Below, piece after piece: positions 17,182 through 23,955 of a DNA stretch of 33,531 nt (its first letter is position 1; every line of letters begins with the position of its first letter). The notes below the pieces were generated by a model. It ran no database searches. It was not told the origin of the DNA and was given only the letters and a program-made list of their open reading frames with translations. Source of the DNA: Clostridia bacterium. GTDB lineage: Bacteria; Bacillota; Clostridia; UBA1381. The stretch spans positions 1 to 33,531 of the forward strand of contig CAADSR010000344.1 of NCBI GenBank assembly GCA_900751685.1, in the 5' to 3' direction. The translations under genes were made by a program, and so were the position numbers.

Positions 17182-18602
17182 GGTTTTCATGGAAGGTATT
17201 TTTTTTGACGCTTATGGTCATCGCCGTGGCTTCCGTGACCAGTGGGTATTTTTTGATCGCATCCGTATTTCAGGCTGATCTGGACAGGGAGATCCGGGTG
17301 GCACAGGAAGGCAGTCAGCTGCTAAGGTACTCTTTTGAAACGGCAGTAGGAAGCCTGCCCTCGGACTATGACAGCCTGAATAAAAACACGGTGCGGGAGA
17401 TCGCCCGGTCCCTGATCGCCAGCGACCTTGGCCAAAACCGCTGGATCCGTATTACGGATTCAGATCATGAGGTGCTTTACACCAATAAAGAAACGGAGTT
17501 TGATTCCGGGCTGCTTTCCCAGGTGTCACAGCAGCAGCAGGGCTACCGTGTTTTTCAGCAGGAAGGCCGGTATTACCTTCAAACAGCGTGTATGCCTTAT
17601 GTGGAGGGGCATTCCCTCTATTTGGAAAGCTTCCGTGATATCAGTTCTATCTTTGATCAGCGCAGCCATAATTATGACATCTACCGGTTGATGGTCGTTG
17701 CGGTGCTGATGATCAGTGGTTTTGCAGTATTCTTCTTGACCAGGTGGCTGACGCGCCCCATCCAGGAGCTAGCCCATACGGCCAGGCAGCTTACCCAGGG
17801 GCAATATGACAAAAGGGCCCGGATCCATTCTTCTGATGAGGTGGGGGCTCTGGCAAAGGATTTTAATACCATGGCGGATGTGCTGGAGAAGCGCATGCGT
17901 GAGCTGGAGGACGCTGCCCGCCGGCAAGAGGATTTTGTAGGCAGCTTTGCCCATGAAATGAAAACGCCGCTGACTTCGATCATTGGTTATGCGGACATGC
18001 TCCGTTCCAGGCAATTACCCCAGGAGCAGCAGTTTGAGGCTGTAAATTATATCTTTAATGAAGGAAAACGTCTGGAGGCGCTGGCTCTGAAAATGATGGA
18101 TCTCATCGTTTTGCAAAAACAGGATTTTGCTTTTGTGACCTTGCGCGCCCCTGTCTTGCTTAAATCAGCCGCTGTTGTCGTTGATGCGATGCTAAAGCAA
18201 AGCAGCATTAAGCTGGATATTGAGGCGGAAGATGCCCCGGTGTTCTGCGAGCCGGACCTAATCAAAACATTGCTGATCAATTTACTGGATAACGCCCGCA
18301 AAGCAACGCCGGAAAATGGCCGGATCTCTCTGGAAGGGATGCGCCATGGCAAGGATTACCTTATCCGGGTAAAGGATACGGGCTGTGGTATCCCCGAAGA
18401 GGTTTTGCCACGGATCATGGAAGCCTTTTATATGGCGGATAAATCCCGGGCACGGGCGAACGGCGGCGCCGGGCTGGGATTAGCGATCTGCGAGCGTATT
18501 GCGGTGCTGCATGGAACAAAGCTGGAATTTGAAAGCAGCCCGGGCAAGGGCACTACCGTGCAATTTTATTTGAAAGGAGAAAAGGATGAACCAAAAGCTT
18601 AA
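17178..18602 (+). CDS. Membrane sensor histidine kinase
   Basis: 474 residues. Two membrane helices (about 8-30 and 170-187) bracket an extracellular sensor domain of about 140 residues with no recognised fold. HAMP follows (TRWLTRPIQELAHTARQL), then HisKA with His259 (FAHEMKTPLTSIIGY) and the ATPase domain with the N box NLLDNARKA, DTGCGIP and GGAGLGLAIC. It overlaps the response regulator by 4 bp (ATGA) and the next gene by 17 bp, indicating translational coupling. The signal is not known; the vanY target suggests cell-wall status or peptidoglycan damage. Confidence 0.93.
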   Translation: MRFSWKVFFLTLMVIAVASVTSGYFLIASVFQADLDREIRVAQEGSQLLRYSFETAVGSLPSDYDSLNKNTVREIARSLIASDLGQNRWIRITDSDHEVLYTNKETEFDSGLLSQVSQQQQGYRVFQQEGRYYLQTACMPYVEGHSLYLESFRDISSIFDQRSHNYDIYRLMVVAVLMISGFAVFFLTRWLTRPIQELAHTARQLTQGQYDKRARIHSSDEVGALAKDFNTMADVLEKRMRELEDAARRQEDFVGSFAHEMKTPLTSIIGYADMLRSRQLPQEQQFEAVNYIFNEGKRLEALALKMMDLIVLQKQDFAFVTLRAPVLLKSAAVVVDAMLKQSSIKLDIEAEDAPVFCEPDLIKTLLINLLDNARKATPENGRISLEGMRHGKDYLIRVKDTGCGIPEEVLPRIMEAFYMADKSRARANGGAGLGLAICERIAVLHGTKLEFESSPGKGTTVQFYLKGEKDEPKA

Positions 18603-19404
18603 ATATACGGGGACCGCATTGGCAGGAGTTGCAGTCATTGCCGCGGTGATCCTTTTTCCAGTGCTCATTTCCCATCTGCAGGATGGGAGGATCCTTGATA
18701 TCACGCATTTATCCGTTGCGGAAGGGACTTCCCTGGGATACCGCCATGAGCTGTCGGTCGCGGAGCGGCTGGAGTTACTAAGGCGCAGCCAGAACGGAGA
18801 AGTGATGCAGCGGTATGAATACCGCTCCTCCTCTTATATGGAAAAGGAGCATGCGGCCGTATTAGCAAAAGAGCAGATCGAAGAGTTAAAAAAACAGGGG
18901 ATCCTGCCTGCTTTTACGATCGACTTTGATAAGGCGGAAGCAAACGTGCAGCTTTTTTCTTATATTGATTTAAATGCACCTTCTTTAAATGTATCCCTTT
19001 GGCAGGTCGAGTTTTATTTTAATGATAACAATGGGTACATACAGGTGACTGTAGATACAAAAATGAATAAGATTTATGATTTTCAAATGGCCGGACAAAA
19101 GGTGGATGGTTCCTTTGATTTGCAGCAAGCCGCTGAGGCCTGGGGGGATTATCTGGGGATGCCATCCCTGGTCAAGGCGGAAGACCGGTCGCAGCAATGG
19201 GGGTTTGATGAAAAGCAGATCCAAGGGTGGTATTTTGCTTATGAGCAGGAGCAAAAGCTGCTGGAATACACTTATTTGCTATCCTCGGATAAAAAGCTTG
19301 TCAACCTGTACCTAAATAGTCTACAGTCAATAAACGAATTGGGAATGACAAATTCCGCGGCCTATGGCTGGGGAGGAAAAAACCAATCGGTAAAAATCAA
19401 ATAA
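18586..19404 (+). CDS. Membrane-anchored protein of unknown function linked to the two-component system
   Basis: 272 residues with one N-terminal membrane helix (about 8-30) and an extracellular part. The part at about 130-190 (QVEFYFNDNNGYIQVTVDT) has the alternating strand character seen in PepSY-like or YycI-like accessory proteins, but I cannot assign a family. The start overlaps the kinase end by 17 bp, and the ATG has GGAGAAAAGG upstream. Position suggests it tunes the kinase or works with VanY at the membrane surface. The similarity to YycH/YycI is an analogy from arrangement, not a sequence match. Confidence 0.8.
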   Translation: MNQKLKYTGTALAGVAVIAAVILFPVLISHLQDGRILDITHLSVAEGTSLGYRHELSVAERLELLRRSQNGEVMQRYEYRSSSYMEKEHAAVLAKEQIEELKKQGILPAFTIDFDKAEANVQLFSYIDLNAPSLNVSLWQVEFYFNDNNGYIQVTVDTKMNKIYDFQMAGQKVDGSFDLQQAAEAWGDYLGMPSLVKAEDRSQQWGFDEKQIQGWYFAYEQEQKLLEYTYLLSSDKKLVNLYLNSLQSINELGMTNSAAYGWGGKNQSVKIK

Positions 19405-19421
19405 ACGCTTTCTTTGTCAAA

Positions 19422-19476
19422 TGATGCAGAATGGATACAAGTTTGCGCGGAATCTGATACAGCTTGTCCTTATAAT
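19422..19476 (+). promoter_or_regulatory. vanY promoter with phased response-regulator sites
   Basis: TGATGCA (19422-19428), GGATACA (19433-19439) and TGATACA (19455-19461) start 11 and 22 bp apart, so all face the same side of the helix. The last ends 9 bp before TATAAT (19471-19476), the same distance as at the two-component promoter. Confidence 0.65.
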
Positions 19477-19506
19477 GGAGTTATTCAAACAAGGGAAGGT
19501 GATTAC

Positions 19507-20232
19507 ATGAAGAGCAAGTATGTTATTCGGTGGATTTTTCTGCTTTGTCTTATTGTTGGATTGATATGGATCGGGAAATCCTTTTTTCAGTCCCCGGTGC
19601 CGGCGGCACAAGACCAGCAGCAAAAAGGGATCAAATCAAGCGGGCAGCAGCAAGCAAAGCAAGTGAGCAGGAGCCAGCAGTGGCAGCTGCGTTTGGTCAA
19701 TGAGAAGAACCCGCTCCCAGAAGGGTTCCAAGTAGAGACGGTCCCCCTCCATACAAAGGGACAAGCCTTTGACAGCCGGGCGGCGGACTATCTTGAAAAA
19801 ATGCTGGAGGATGGGGAAAAGGAAGGCCTGTCCTTTGTTATTTGTTCTTCGTACCGTTCGGTGGCGCGCCAGAAAGAGCTGTTCCGCCAGCAGGTGGCAA
19901 AGCAAAAAAAGAAAGGCCTGCCGGATATAAAGGCCTATGAGGAGGCAAAGACAGTGGTCGCCCTGCCTGGCACCAGTGAACATAACTTAGGTCTTGCGGC
20001 AGATATCGTATCAGAAAAATATCAGCTTCTGGATGACCAGCAGGCACAAACGAAAGAGGCAAAGTGGCTTCGGGAGAACTGTTATAAATATGGGTTTATC
20101 CTGCGTTATCCGGAGGATAAAAAAGACATTACAGGCATTATTTTTGAGCCTTGGCATTTTCGTTATGTGGGCCTGGAAGCGGCTACGGAAATCATGCAGC
20201 GGGGCATTTGCCTCGAAGAATATCTGGCATGA
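19507..20232 (+). CDS. VanY-type D-alanyl-D-alanine carboxypeptidase (M15B)
   Basis: 241 residues from ATG 19507, which follows GGGAAGGTG; an upstream reading would run through the promoter. An N-terminal membrane helix (4-23) and a Gln-rich linker lead to the peptidase domain. Zinc ligands are His159 and Asp166 (HNLGLAAD) and His217, with catalytic Glu214 (EPWH). The motif SSYRSVARQKELF is typical of the family. Such enzymes remove the terminal D-Ala from peptidoglycan stems outside the membrane. VanY helps vancomycin resistance only together with VanH/A/X, which are absent, so a wall-remodelling role is more likely. It has its own promoter as well as possible readthrough. Confidence 0.9.
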   Translation: MKSKYVIRWIFLLCLIVGLIWIGKSFFQSPVPAAQDQQQKGIKSSGQQQAKQVSRSQQWQLRLVNEKNPLPEGFQVETVPLHTKGQAFDSRAADYLEKMLEDGEKEGLSFVICSSYRSVARQKELFRQQVAKQKKKGLPDIKAYEEAKTVVALPGTSEHNLGLAADIVSEKYQLLDDQQAQTKEAKWLRENCYKYGFILRYPEDKKDITGIIFEPWHFRYVGLEAATEIMQRGICLEEYLA

Positions 20233-20249
20233 ACATATAGAATAAAAAA

Positions 20250-20298
20250 GCGCTGTTAAGAAAGAATAACTATCATTTCTTTCTTAACAGTGCTTTTT
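20250..20298. terminator. Bidirectional-looking terminator after vanY
   Basis: A 17-bp stem with one mismatch or wobble (20250-20266 with 20277-20293), 10-nt loop, six T after and six A before. It ends the vanY transcript and may also stop the merR transcript, whose stop codon is 68 bp away. Confidence 0.85.
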
Positions 20299-20365
20299 TG
20301 TGGTCTATTGACCGTGGTTTAAAGCAGGGAAACAAAAAAGGCATGTCACAAGAGCAGATCAACCG

Positions 20366-21232
20366 CTATTGTTTGTCAAAATAGGCCTTTAAAGCGAGGC
20401 TGATAAATTTTGATGCACCTTCTCCATACTTTTTGTCCGTTGCTTCAATAAATGCAGGGGTTGACACATAGTTTTCCGCCAAGGATTGCCAATAGTTTTC
20501 GCCCATATCGGTCCCTTTGTTGCATTTGTTCGTAAATGAAACCAGCTCGCCGACGGTTTCCTGGATCTCGGCAGATGCAGCATCTTTGCTTAAATCCGCC
20601 GTAAGCTGCTTGGTAAGGGCGTCTGTTTTTTCGATCAGGCCGTTTACTTCGGATTGGGAAACTGCGGGGCCGTTTGATAAAAAATCCTGCAAATTCTTTT
20701 TCATAGCGCTTGTGTAATTTTCGAGGCTCCCATATTGCTCTATTGCCATGTCGACAATTTCATTTTCATGGGATTTCAGGACTGCAACCATTTCGTCAAA
20801 GGCTTCCATACTTCCCAGCTGTGTTATGATTTGAGCGGTGTGCGTGTTTTTAAACTCATTTAGAATGCGGTAATAGCTGCTCATATCAAAATCTTTAAAA
20901 TCCATACACATCTCGCCCCCGATCAGCTTGTCAAGCAGGCCCAATAAGTTATTTAACCTGTCACGCTTGACTTGTATGAGCTCCCGCTGCTTCTCAAACG
21001 CAGCGGACTTATTAAATTGAGGGCTTTCCATAATTGCTTTGATTTCTTTTAAAGTGAAATCCAGCTCCTTAAAAAATAGGATCTGTTGTAACGTCTCCAG
21101 GGCGCTTTCATCATACAGGCGGTATCCGGCATCCGTTACTTTTGTAGGTTTTAGCAAGCCGATCTTATCATAAAATTGCAGCGTCCTTATGCTGACCCCC
21201 GTAAGGGAAGAAACTTCTTTTACTGTTCGCAT
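20366..21232 (-). CDS. MerR-family regulator with TipAS-like C-terminal domain
   Basis: 288 residues. The N-terminal MerR winged helix (1-70: EVSSLTGVSIRTLQFYDKIG, then AGYRLYDESALETL) is followed by a coiled dimer helix (about 75-105) and an all-helical domain (about 140-288) resembling TipAS (GENYWQSLAENY and KYGEGASKFI are typical). TipAS domains bind peptide or other antibiotics and turn the protein into an activator. The ATG is preceded by AAAGGAG. Its promoter has the 19-bp spacer characteristic of MerR targets. The nearby PLDc_N-type gene carries a similar promoter word and is the likely target. Confidence 0.9.
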   Translation of the reverse strand: MRTVKEVSSLTGVSIRTLQFYDKIGLLKPTKVTDAGYRLYDESALETLQQILFFKELDFTLKEIKAIMESPQFNKSAAFEKQRELIQVKRDRLNNLLGLLDKLIGGEMCMDFKDFDMSSYYRILNEFKNTHTAQIITQLGSMEAFDEMVAVLKSHENEIVDMAIEQYGSLENYTSAMKKNLQDFLSNGPAVSQSEVNGLIEKTDALTKQLTADLSKDAASAEIQETVGELVSFTNKCNKGTDMGENYWQSLAENYVSTPAFIEATDKKYGEGASKFISLALKAYFDKQ

Positions 21233-21316
21233 CGTTATTCTCCTTTGCTTGTCATTTAAGAGATTGTTCCTCCGGCCGGAAATGGAACGTGTTTATAAAT
21301 CTTATCTCTAATTACT

Positions 21317-21347
21317 ACTGTACACTATGACCATACGTAAGAGTCAA
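21317..21347 (-). promoter_or_regulatory. MerR-type promoter (19-bp spacer) of the TipAS regulator gene
   Basis: On the minus strand TTGACT (21347-21342), a 19-bp spacer and TACAGT (21322-21317). The spacer holds an imperfect dyad, ACTCTTAC-N5-GTCATAGT. Confidence 0.7.
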
Positions 21348-21418
21348 TACTTTTTTTGTTTTTTTTGAAAGAAAACCTTCGTGTACAATAATGCAGGTGA
21401 TTCACGATGCAGCTTGTC

Positions 21419-21625
21419 TTACTCTTCTTCCTTTCCGAACGCAAAATAAATGATCGGGCCGATAATCTGCACTAATAATACAATAATGATCCACATCGTC
21501 CTGTTCCCAAACCGGTAGTTCGGATGCAGAAGCACATGGACAAATGTGGTGACTGCAAGGGTAACAGTGACGATCAGTACAGGGATGAGGATTTGTATCA
21601 TGGTCAGTTCTACTAATTTATTCAT
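21419..21625 (-). CDS. Small two-helix membrane protein, PLDc_N type
   Basis: 68 residues with two hydrophobic helices (about 9-31 and 43-62) and a charged end. The second segment, NRTMWIIIVLLVQIIGPIIY followed by FAFGKEEE, matches the PLDc_N domain, the membrane part of cardiolipin synthases also found alone in small proteins such as Bacillus YxlE. It has no catalytic HKD motif. The start follows AGGAGAT. It lies upstream of merR on the same strand and has a TTGACT promoter with a 19-bp spacer. A role in membrane stress or peptide-antibiotic defence is inferred. Confidence 0.8.
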   Translation of the reverse strand: MNKLVELTMIQILIPVLIVTVTLAVTTFVHVLLHPNYRFGNRTMWIIIVLLVQIIGPIIYFAFGKEEE

Positions 21626-21722
21626 AAATTTGATCTCCTAAAAATTTTGATCCATTCTCTTTTGTGATAGAGGGCCGGTAGTTTAAGTAAAATTATGCCC
21701 TGTTGTGTTTGCTTTTAATATA
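21626..21722. other. Leader of the PLDc_N gene
   Basis: Untranslated leader of about 90 bp between the predicted promoter and the start codon. No clear structure seen. Confidence 0.4.
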
Positions 21723-21753
21723 CTTATATTACCATTTGTAAGCAAAAAGTCAA
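21723..21753 (-). promoter_or_regulatory. Probable MerR-controlled promoter of the PLDc_N gene
   Basis: On the minus strand TTGACT (21753-21748), a 19-bp spacer and TATAAG (21728-21723). It contains TTAC-N5-GTAA. The 15-bp word at 21728-21742 matches 21327-21341 in the merR promoter at 12 of 15 positions, although shifted 5 bp relative to the -35 box. Confidence 0.6.
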
Positions 21754-21928
21754 GTTTATTTTGGTCGTATTTTCATTTTTTATTAGTTTTTGTAGGAATT
21801 TGCAATATAAGCGTTATTTTTTTGATAAAGCATAAAAATCAAATCGTCTTGATTTTCAGCAAATCACCCGGAGCAAAGAAATTGTATATTATATAGTAAA
21901 TAAACAGATGCAAAAGGAGGTGTTCAGG
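21754..21928. other. AT-rich region between divergent genes
   Basis: No gene seen. TATATTATATAG-like sequence near 21887-21898 could hold a -10 box for the small downstream gene, but no -35 box stands out. Confidence 0.35.
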
Positions 21929-22093
21929 ATGACGCAACAATCTGAAAAATTGCTGGAAAAATTTCAGAAGGCAAAATGGATGGTAGAGCAGCAGGCAAAG
22001 GCAGTGGAGCGTGAGCTGGGTGGCCAGTATGAAGATCATTACAAACGTACAAACCCAAAAAAACAGCCCCAGTACCGGAAAAATGGTTTATGA
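21929..22093 (+). CDS. Small charged helical protein, 54 residues
   Basis: The sequence begins MTQQSEKLLEKFQKAKWMVE and ends with a basic tail (KRTNPKKQPQYRKNGL). It has no membrane segment and is predicted mostly helical. A near-perfect AAGGAGGTG (21914-21922) lies 6 nt before ATG 21929, strong support for translation; an ATG at 21908 is upstream of that site and is rejected. Family unknown. A 17-codon frame with its own weak ribosome site follows 15 bp later. Confidence 0.65.
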   Translation: MTQQSEKLLEKFQKAKWMVEQQAKAVERELGGQYEDHYKRTNPKKQPQYRKNGL

Positions 22094-22108
22094 AGGAAGA
22101 AGGTCGCA

Positions 22109-22162
22109 ATGGGAGTAGTGAAGCATGGAATAAAACACAAAATATTAAATAAATTGTTTTAA
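22109..22162 (+). CDS. Possible 17-residue cationic peptide
   Basis: ATG to TAA encodes MGVVKHGIKHKILNKLF. A GAAGGAAGAAGG stretch lies about 5 nt upstream. The peptide is basic and would form an amphipathic helix (Val4, Ile8, Ile12, Leu16 on one face), as in membrane-active peptides. An A/T-only hairpin overlaps the end (22147-22155 with 22165-22173). Such a short frame can occur by chance. Confidence 0.25.
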   Translation: MGVVKHGIKHKILNKLF

Positions 22163-22282
22163 AAAATTTATTTTAGATGCCAAAATGTGTTTACAAATTG
22201 AAGTTTTTTGTTTACATAGGATGCCGGTCACGTTAAAAACCAGGTTGTTTACTCTAAATCCTCAATCCGCCATTATATTGGC

Positions 22283-22321
22283 TTGTCCCTGCCTGCGGTT
22301 CTTTTTATAATGCAGGCAGGA
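22283..22321 (+). promoter_or_regulatory. Promoter with operator dyad for the second XRE gene
   Basis: TTGTCC (22283-22288), a 17-bp spacer and TATAAT (22306-22311). A perfect 9-bp inverted repeat, CCTGCCTGC (22288-22296) and GCAGGCAGG (22312-22320), brackets the -10 box. Since transcription would start near 22318, the repeat is mostly not transcribed and is better read as an operator than as an RNA hairpin. Confidence 0.6.
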
Positions 22322-22331
22322 GGTGAGAAGG

Positions 22332-22553
22332 ATGAATACCAATGATATTTTAGAGCAAAATCTGAAAAAATTACGCAAGGAAAAGAAGTATACCCAGGAG
22401 GCCCTTGCGGGTGAAGCCGGAGTGGCTTTGTCAAATTACCGGGAGATGGAGCATGGGAAAGGAAACCCCACTTTGGAAACGCTGGATAAGGTCGCCCGGT
22501 TCTATGGAATTGATACGAGCCGGTTAATCGGGCTGGAGGAAGGATCAGAATGA
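22332..22553 (+). CDS. XRE-family (Cro/C1-type) DNA-binding protein
   Basis: 73 residues, a single HTH_3 domain: QNLKKLRKEKKYTQEALAGE, then GVALSNYREMEHGKGNPTLE and ETLDKVARFYGIDTSRLIG. ATG 22332 is chosen because AGGAGGTGA (22318-22326) places GGAGG 8 nt upstream; GTG 22323 lies within that site. It probably represses its own promoter through the dyad around the -10 box. No partner gene is adjacent, and a strong terminator follows 21 bp after the stop. Confidence 0.88.
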   Translation: MNTNDILEQNLKKLRKEKKYTQEALAGEAGVALSNYREMEHGKGNPTLETLDKVARFYGIDTSRLIGLEEGSE

Positions 22554-22574
22554 CCGGCCGCCTGATTCGGGGAC

Positions 22575-22618
22575 AATAAAATGGGCAGGCAAATTTAAGT
22601 TTGCCTGCCCATTTTATT
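22575..22618 (+). terminator. Terminator of the second XRE gene
   Basis: A perfect 19-bp stem (22575-22593 with 22600-22618), 6-nt loop and T-rich 3' arm. Its stem contains TGCCTGC, which also occurs in the operator arm upstream of the gene. Confidence 0.85.
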
Positions 22619-22642
22619 ATAAGGGGTTCGTCCGTACAAAGT

Positions 22643-22686
22643 AAAAAAGCCCCGCGACCTAGGTTATTCCTAAGCCTCGGGACAAT
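22643..22686 (-). terminator. Terminator of tRNA-Thr
   Basis: On the minus strand a GC-rich stem with some wobble pairs (CCCG to CGGG plus the TTAGG/CCTAG part) is followed by six T. It begins just after the tRNA 3' end. Confidence 0.75.
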
Positions 22687-22692
22687 TTTTAA

Positions 22693-22768
22693 TGGAGCTA
22701 ACGAGCGGAGTCGAACCGCCGACCTCTTCATTACCAATGAAGTGCTCTACCTCCTGAGCTACGTCAGC
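22693..22768 (-). tRNA. tRNA-Thr (anticodon GGT)
   Basis: 76 nt with encoded CCA. Acceptor stem GCTGACG pairs with CGTTAGC (one G-T). The anticodon stem-loop is CTTCATT-GGT-AATGAAG, and the T arm contains GGTTCGACTCC. GGT reads ACC and ACT threonine codons. Confidence 0.95.
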
Positions 22769-22784
22769 AAATAGCAACACTCTG

Positions 22785-22813
22785 ATTATAGTATAAGTCC
22801 TGCCGTTTGTCAA
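22785..22813 (-). promoter_or_regulatory. Consensus promoter of tRNA-Thr
   Basis: On the minus strand TTGACA (22813-22808), a 17-bp spacer and TATAAT (22790-22785), both perfect. The -10 box ends 16 bp before the mature 5' end. Confidence 0.9.
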
Positions 22814-22854
22814 GTAGAAAAAATAGAAAAATTTGCTCCCCTTGCGGAATTTTG

Positions 22855-23289
22855 TCACAGGTAAGATTTCATCAGCTCAATGTTGTTGTGTTCTGTCTCT
22901 AAAAGGCGCTCTGCCAGATCCTTTGCATGAGGGTCGATACCGGCCGTATGGTTGAGAAGCTGGGTCATTTCAATAATCCCCATCGTGCTGCCGTTGATCA
23001 TAAGCTCTGCAAAATGCTCTGTGTTTTGATTTGTGATTGTGCTCATTTGCACGGATGTCCACATTCCCAGCTTTGAAAATACGCTGTTTTCATTGGGGAG
23101 CTCCCGGAAGCCCTGTAGCTGCATGGAGGCCTCGTCTGCTAACTGGTGGTATTCCTCCTGTTGTTGCTGCAAAGACGCGCGGAAGGTCATTGAGTTTGTT
23201 TTTGGGATTAAAATGCCGATCGCGTCCATGGCGGTGATACAGCTTTGATATACTTCTTTTAAGAGTTCTACGGTTTTATTCTGATCCAT
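22855..23289 (-). CDS. Helical-bundle protein, possibly ferritin-like
   Basis: 144 residues from ATG 23289, chosen because AGGAGG lies 7 nt upstream; an ATG at 23319 is upstream of this site. The protein is almost wholly helical, with about four long helices and no signal or membrane segment. Glu-x-x-His pairs occur in three of them (EEYH, TEHF, ETEH). This spacing recalls ferritin-like four-helix bundles of the DUF2383 kind, but I cannot confirm the family and metal binding is speculative. It stands alone on the minus strand, 41 bp upstream of the tRNA-Thr promoter. Confidence 0.7.
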   Translation of the reverse strand: MDQNKTVELLKEVYQSCITAMDAIGILIPKTNSMTFRASLQQQQEEYHQLADEASMQLQGFRELPNENSVFSKLGMWTSVQMSTITNQNTEHFAELMINGSTMGIIEMTQLLNHTAGIDPHAKDLAERLLETEHNNIELMKSYL

Positions 23290-23472
23290 TTTTTTGCCTC
23301 CTGCATCAATTCTTTTCACATCTTTTTTTCCTGCGTTCAGTATTCCCTGGACAGCTTGTCTTTATAACAAAAAAAATTTAGTTATTTTGAAAAATGTATG
23401 GAATTTTAGTTTGAAATAAGGTATAATAATTGAATAGTATTTACTCAATGGAGTGGAAGGCAGGATTGTTTT

Positions 23473-23955
23473 ATGGAAGAAATTTTAAGGATTTTAGAAA
23501 AAGACAGTGCGCGCGCCCCTCTCTCCAATGTCGCCCATATGCTGGGCATGGAAGAGGCGGAAGTCGAAAAAGAAATTGCAAAGATGGAAAAAGAAAAGGT
23601 GATTGTGGGCTACAAGACCATGATCAACTGGGATAAAACCGACCGGGAGGTTGTTACTGCCCTGATCGAGCTGCGTATCACACCGCAGCGCGGGGAAGGC
23701 TTTGACCGTGTCGCGGAACGGATCTATAAATATCCCCAGGTGCGGTCTTTGTACTTAATGTCCGGCGCGTATGACCTGGCTGTAACCATTGAAGGAAAAT
23801 CCATGAAGGAAGTCGCCCTTTTTGTGGCGGAGAAATTAGCGCCAATGGACTCTGTTATTAGCACCGCAACACATTTTGTGCTGAAAAAATACAAAGAGGA
23901 AGGTATTGTATTCGATGATGATGAAAAGGATACAAGACAGGTGATTACTTTATGA
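23473..23955 (+). CDS. Lrp/AsnC-family transcriptional regulator
   Basis: 160 residues. An N-terminal HTH (about 5-50: LSNVAHMLGMEEAEVEKEI) is followed by a RAM/AsnC effector domain (about 65-140) with VRSLYLMSGAYDLAVTIEG, the typical ligand-binding stretch. Members sense amino acids and often control neighbouring amino-acid genes. It overlaps the aminotransferase start by 4 bp, which suggests that it regulates or senses products of that enzyme. A GGAAGG-like site lies upstream, and TATAAT lies about 50 bp upstream (near 23422) with a poor -35 box. Confidence 0.92.
   Translation: MEEILRILEKDSARAPLSNVAHMLGMEEAEVEKEIAKMEKEKVIVGYKTMINWDKTDREVVTALIELRITPQRGEGFDRVAERIYKYPQVRSLYLMSGAYDLAVTIEGKSMKEVALFVAEKLAPMDSVISTATHFVLKKYKEEGIVFDDDEKDTRQVITL

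Noticed and set aside
19507..20232. Vancomycin resistance cluster
   Set aside because: A VanY-like peptidase and a two-component system are present, but VanH, VanA/B ligase and VanX are absent, so resistance is not supported.
22147..22173. Hairpin after the 54-residue gene as a terminator
   Set aside because: The stem is made only of A-T pairs and the T tail is short, so it is noted but not called.
22273..22737. 154-codon minus-strand frame covering the XRE gene and part of the tRNA
   Set aside because: It overlaps a tRNA, two terminators and a clear XRE gene; spurious.
23235..23241. Another TGATACA word
   Set aside because: It lies within the coding sequence of the helical-bundle protein, as a single copy with no 11-bp partner or -10 box.
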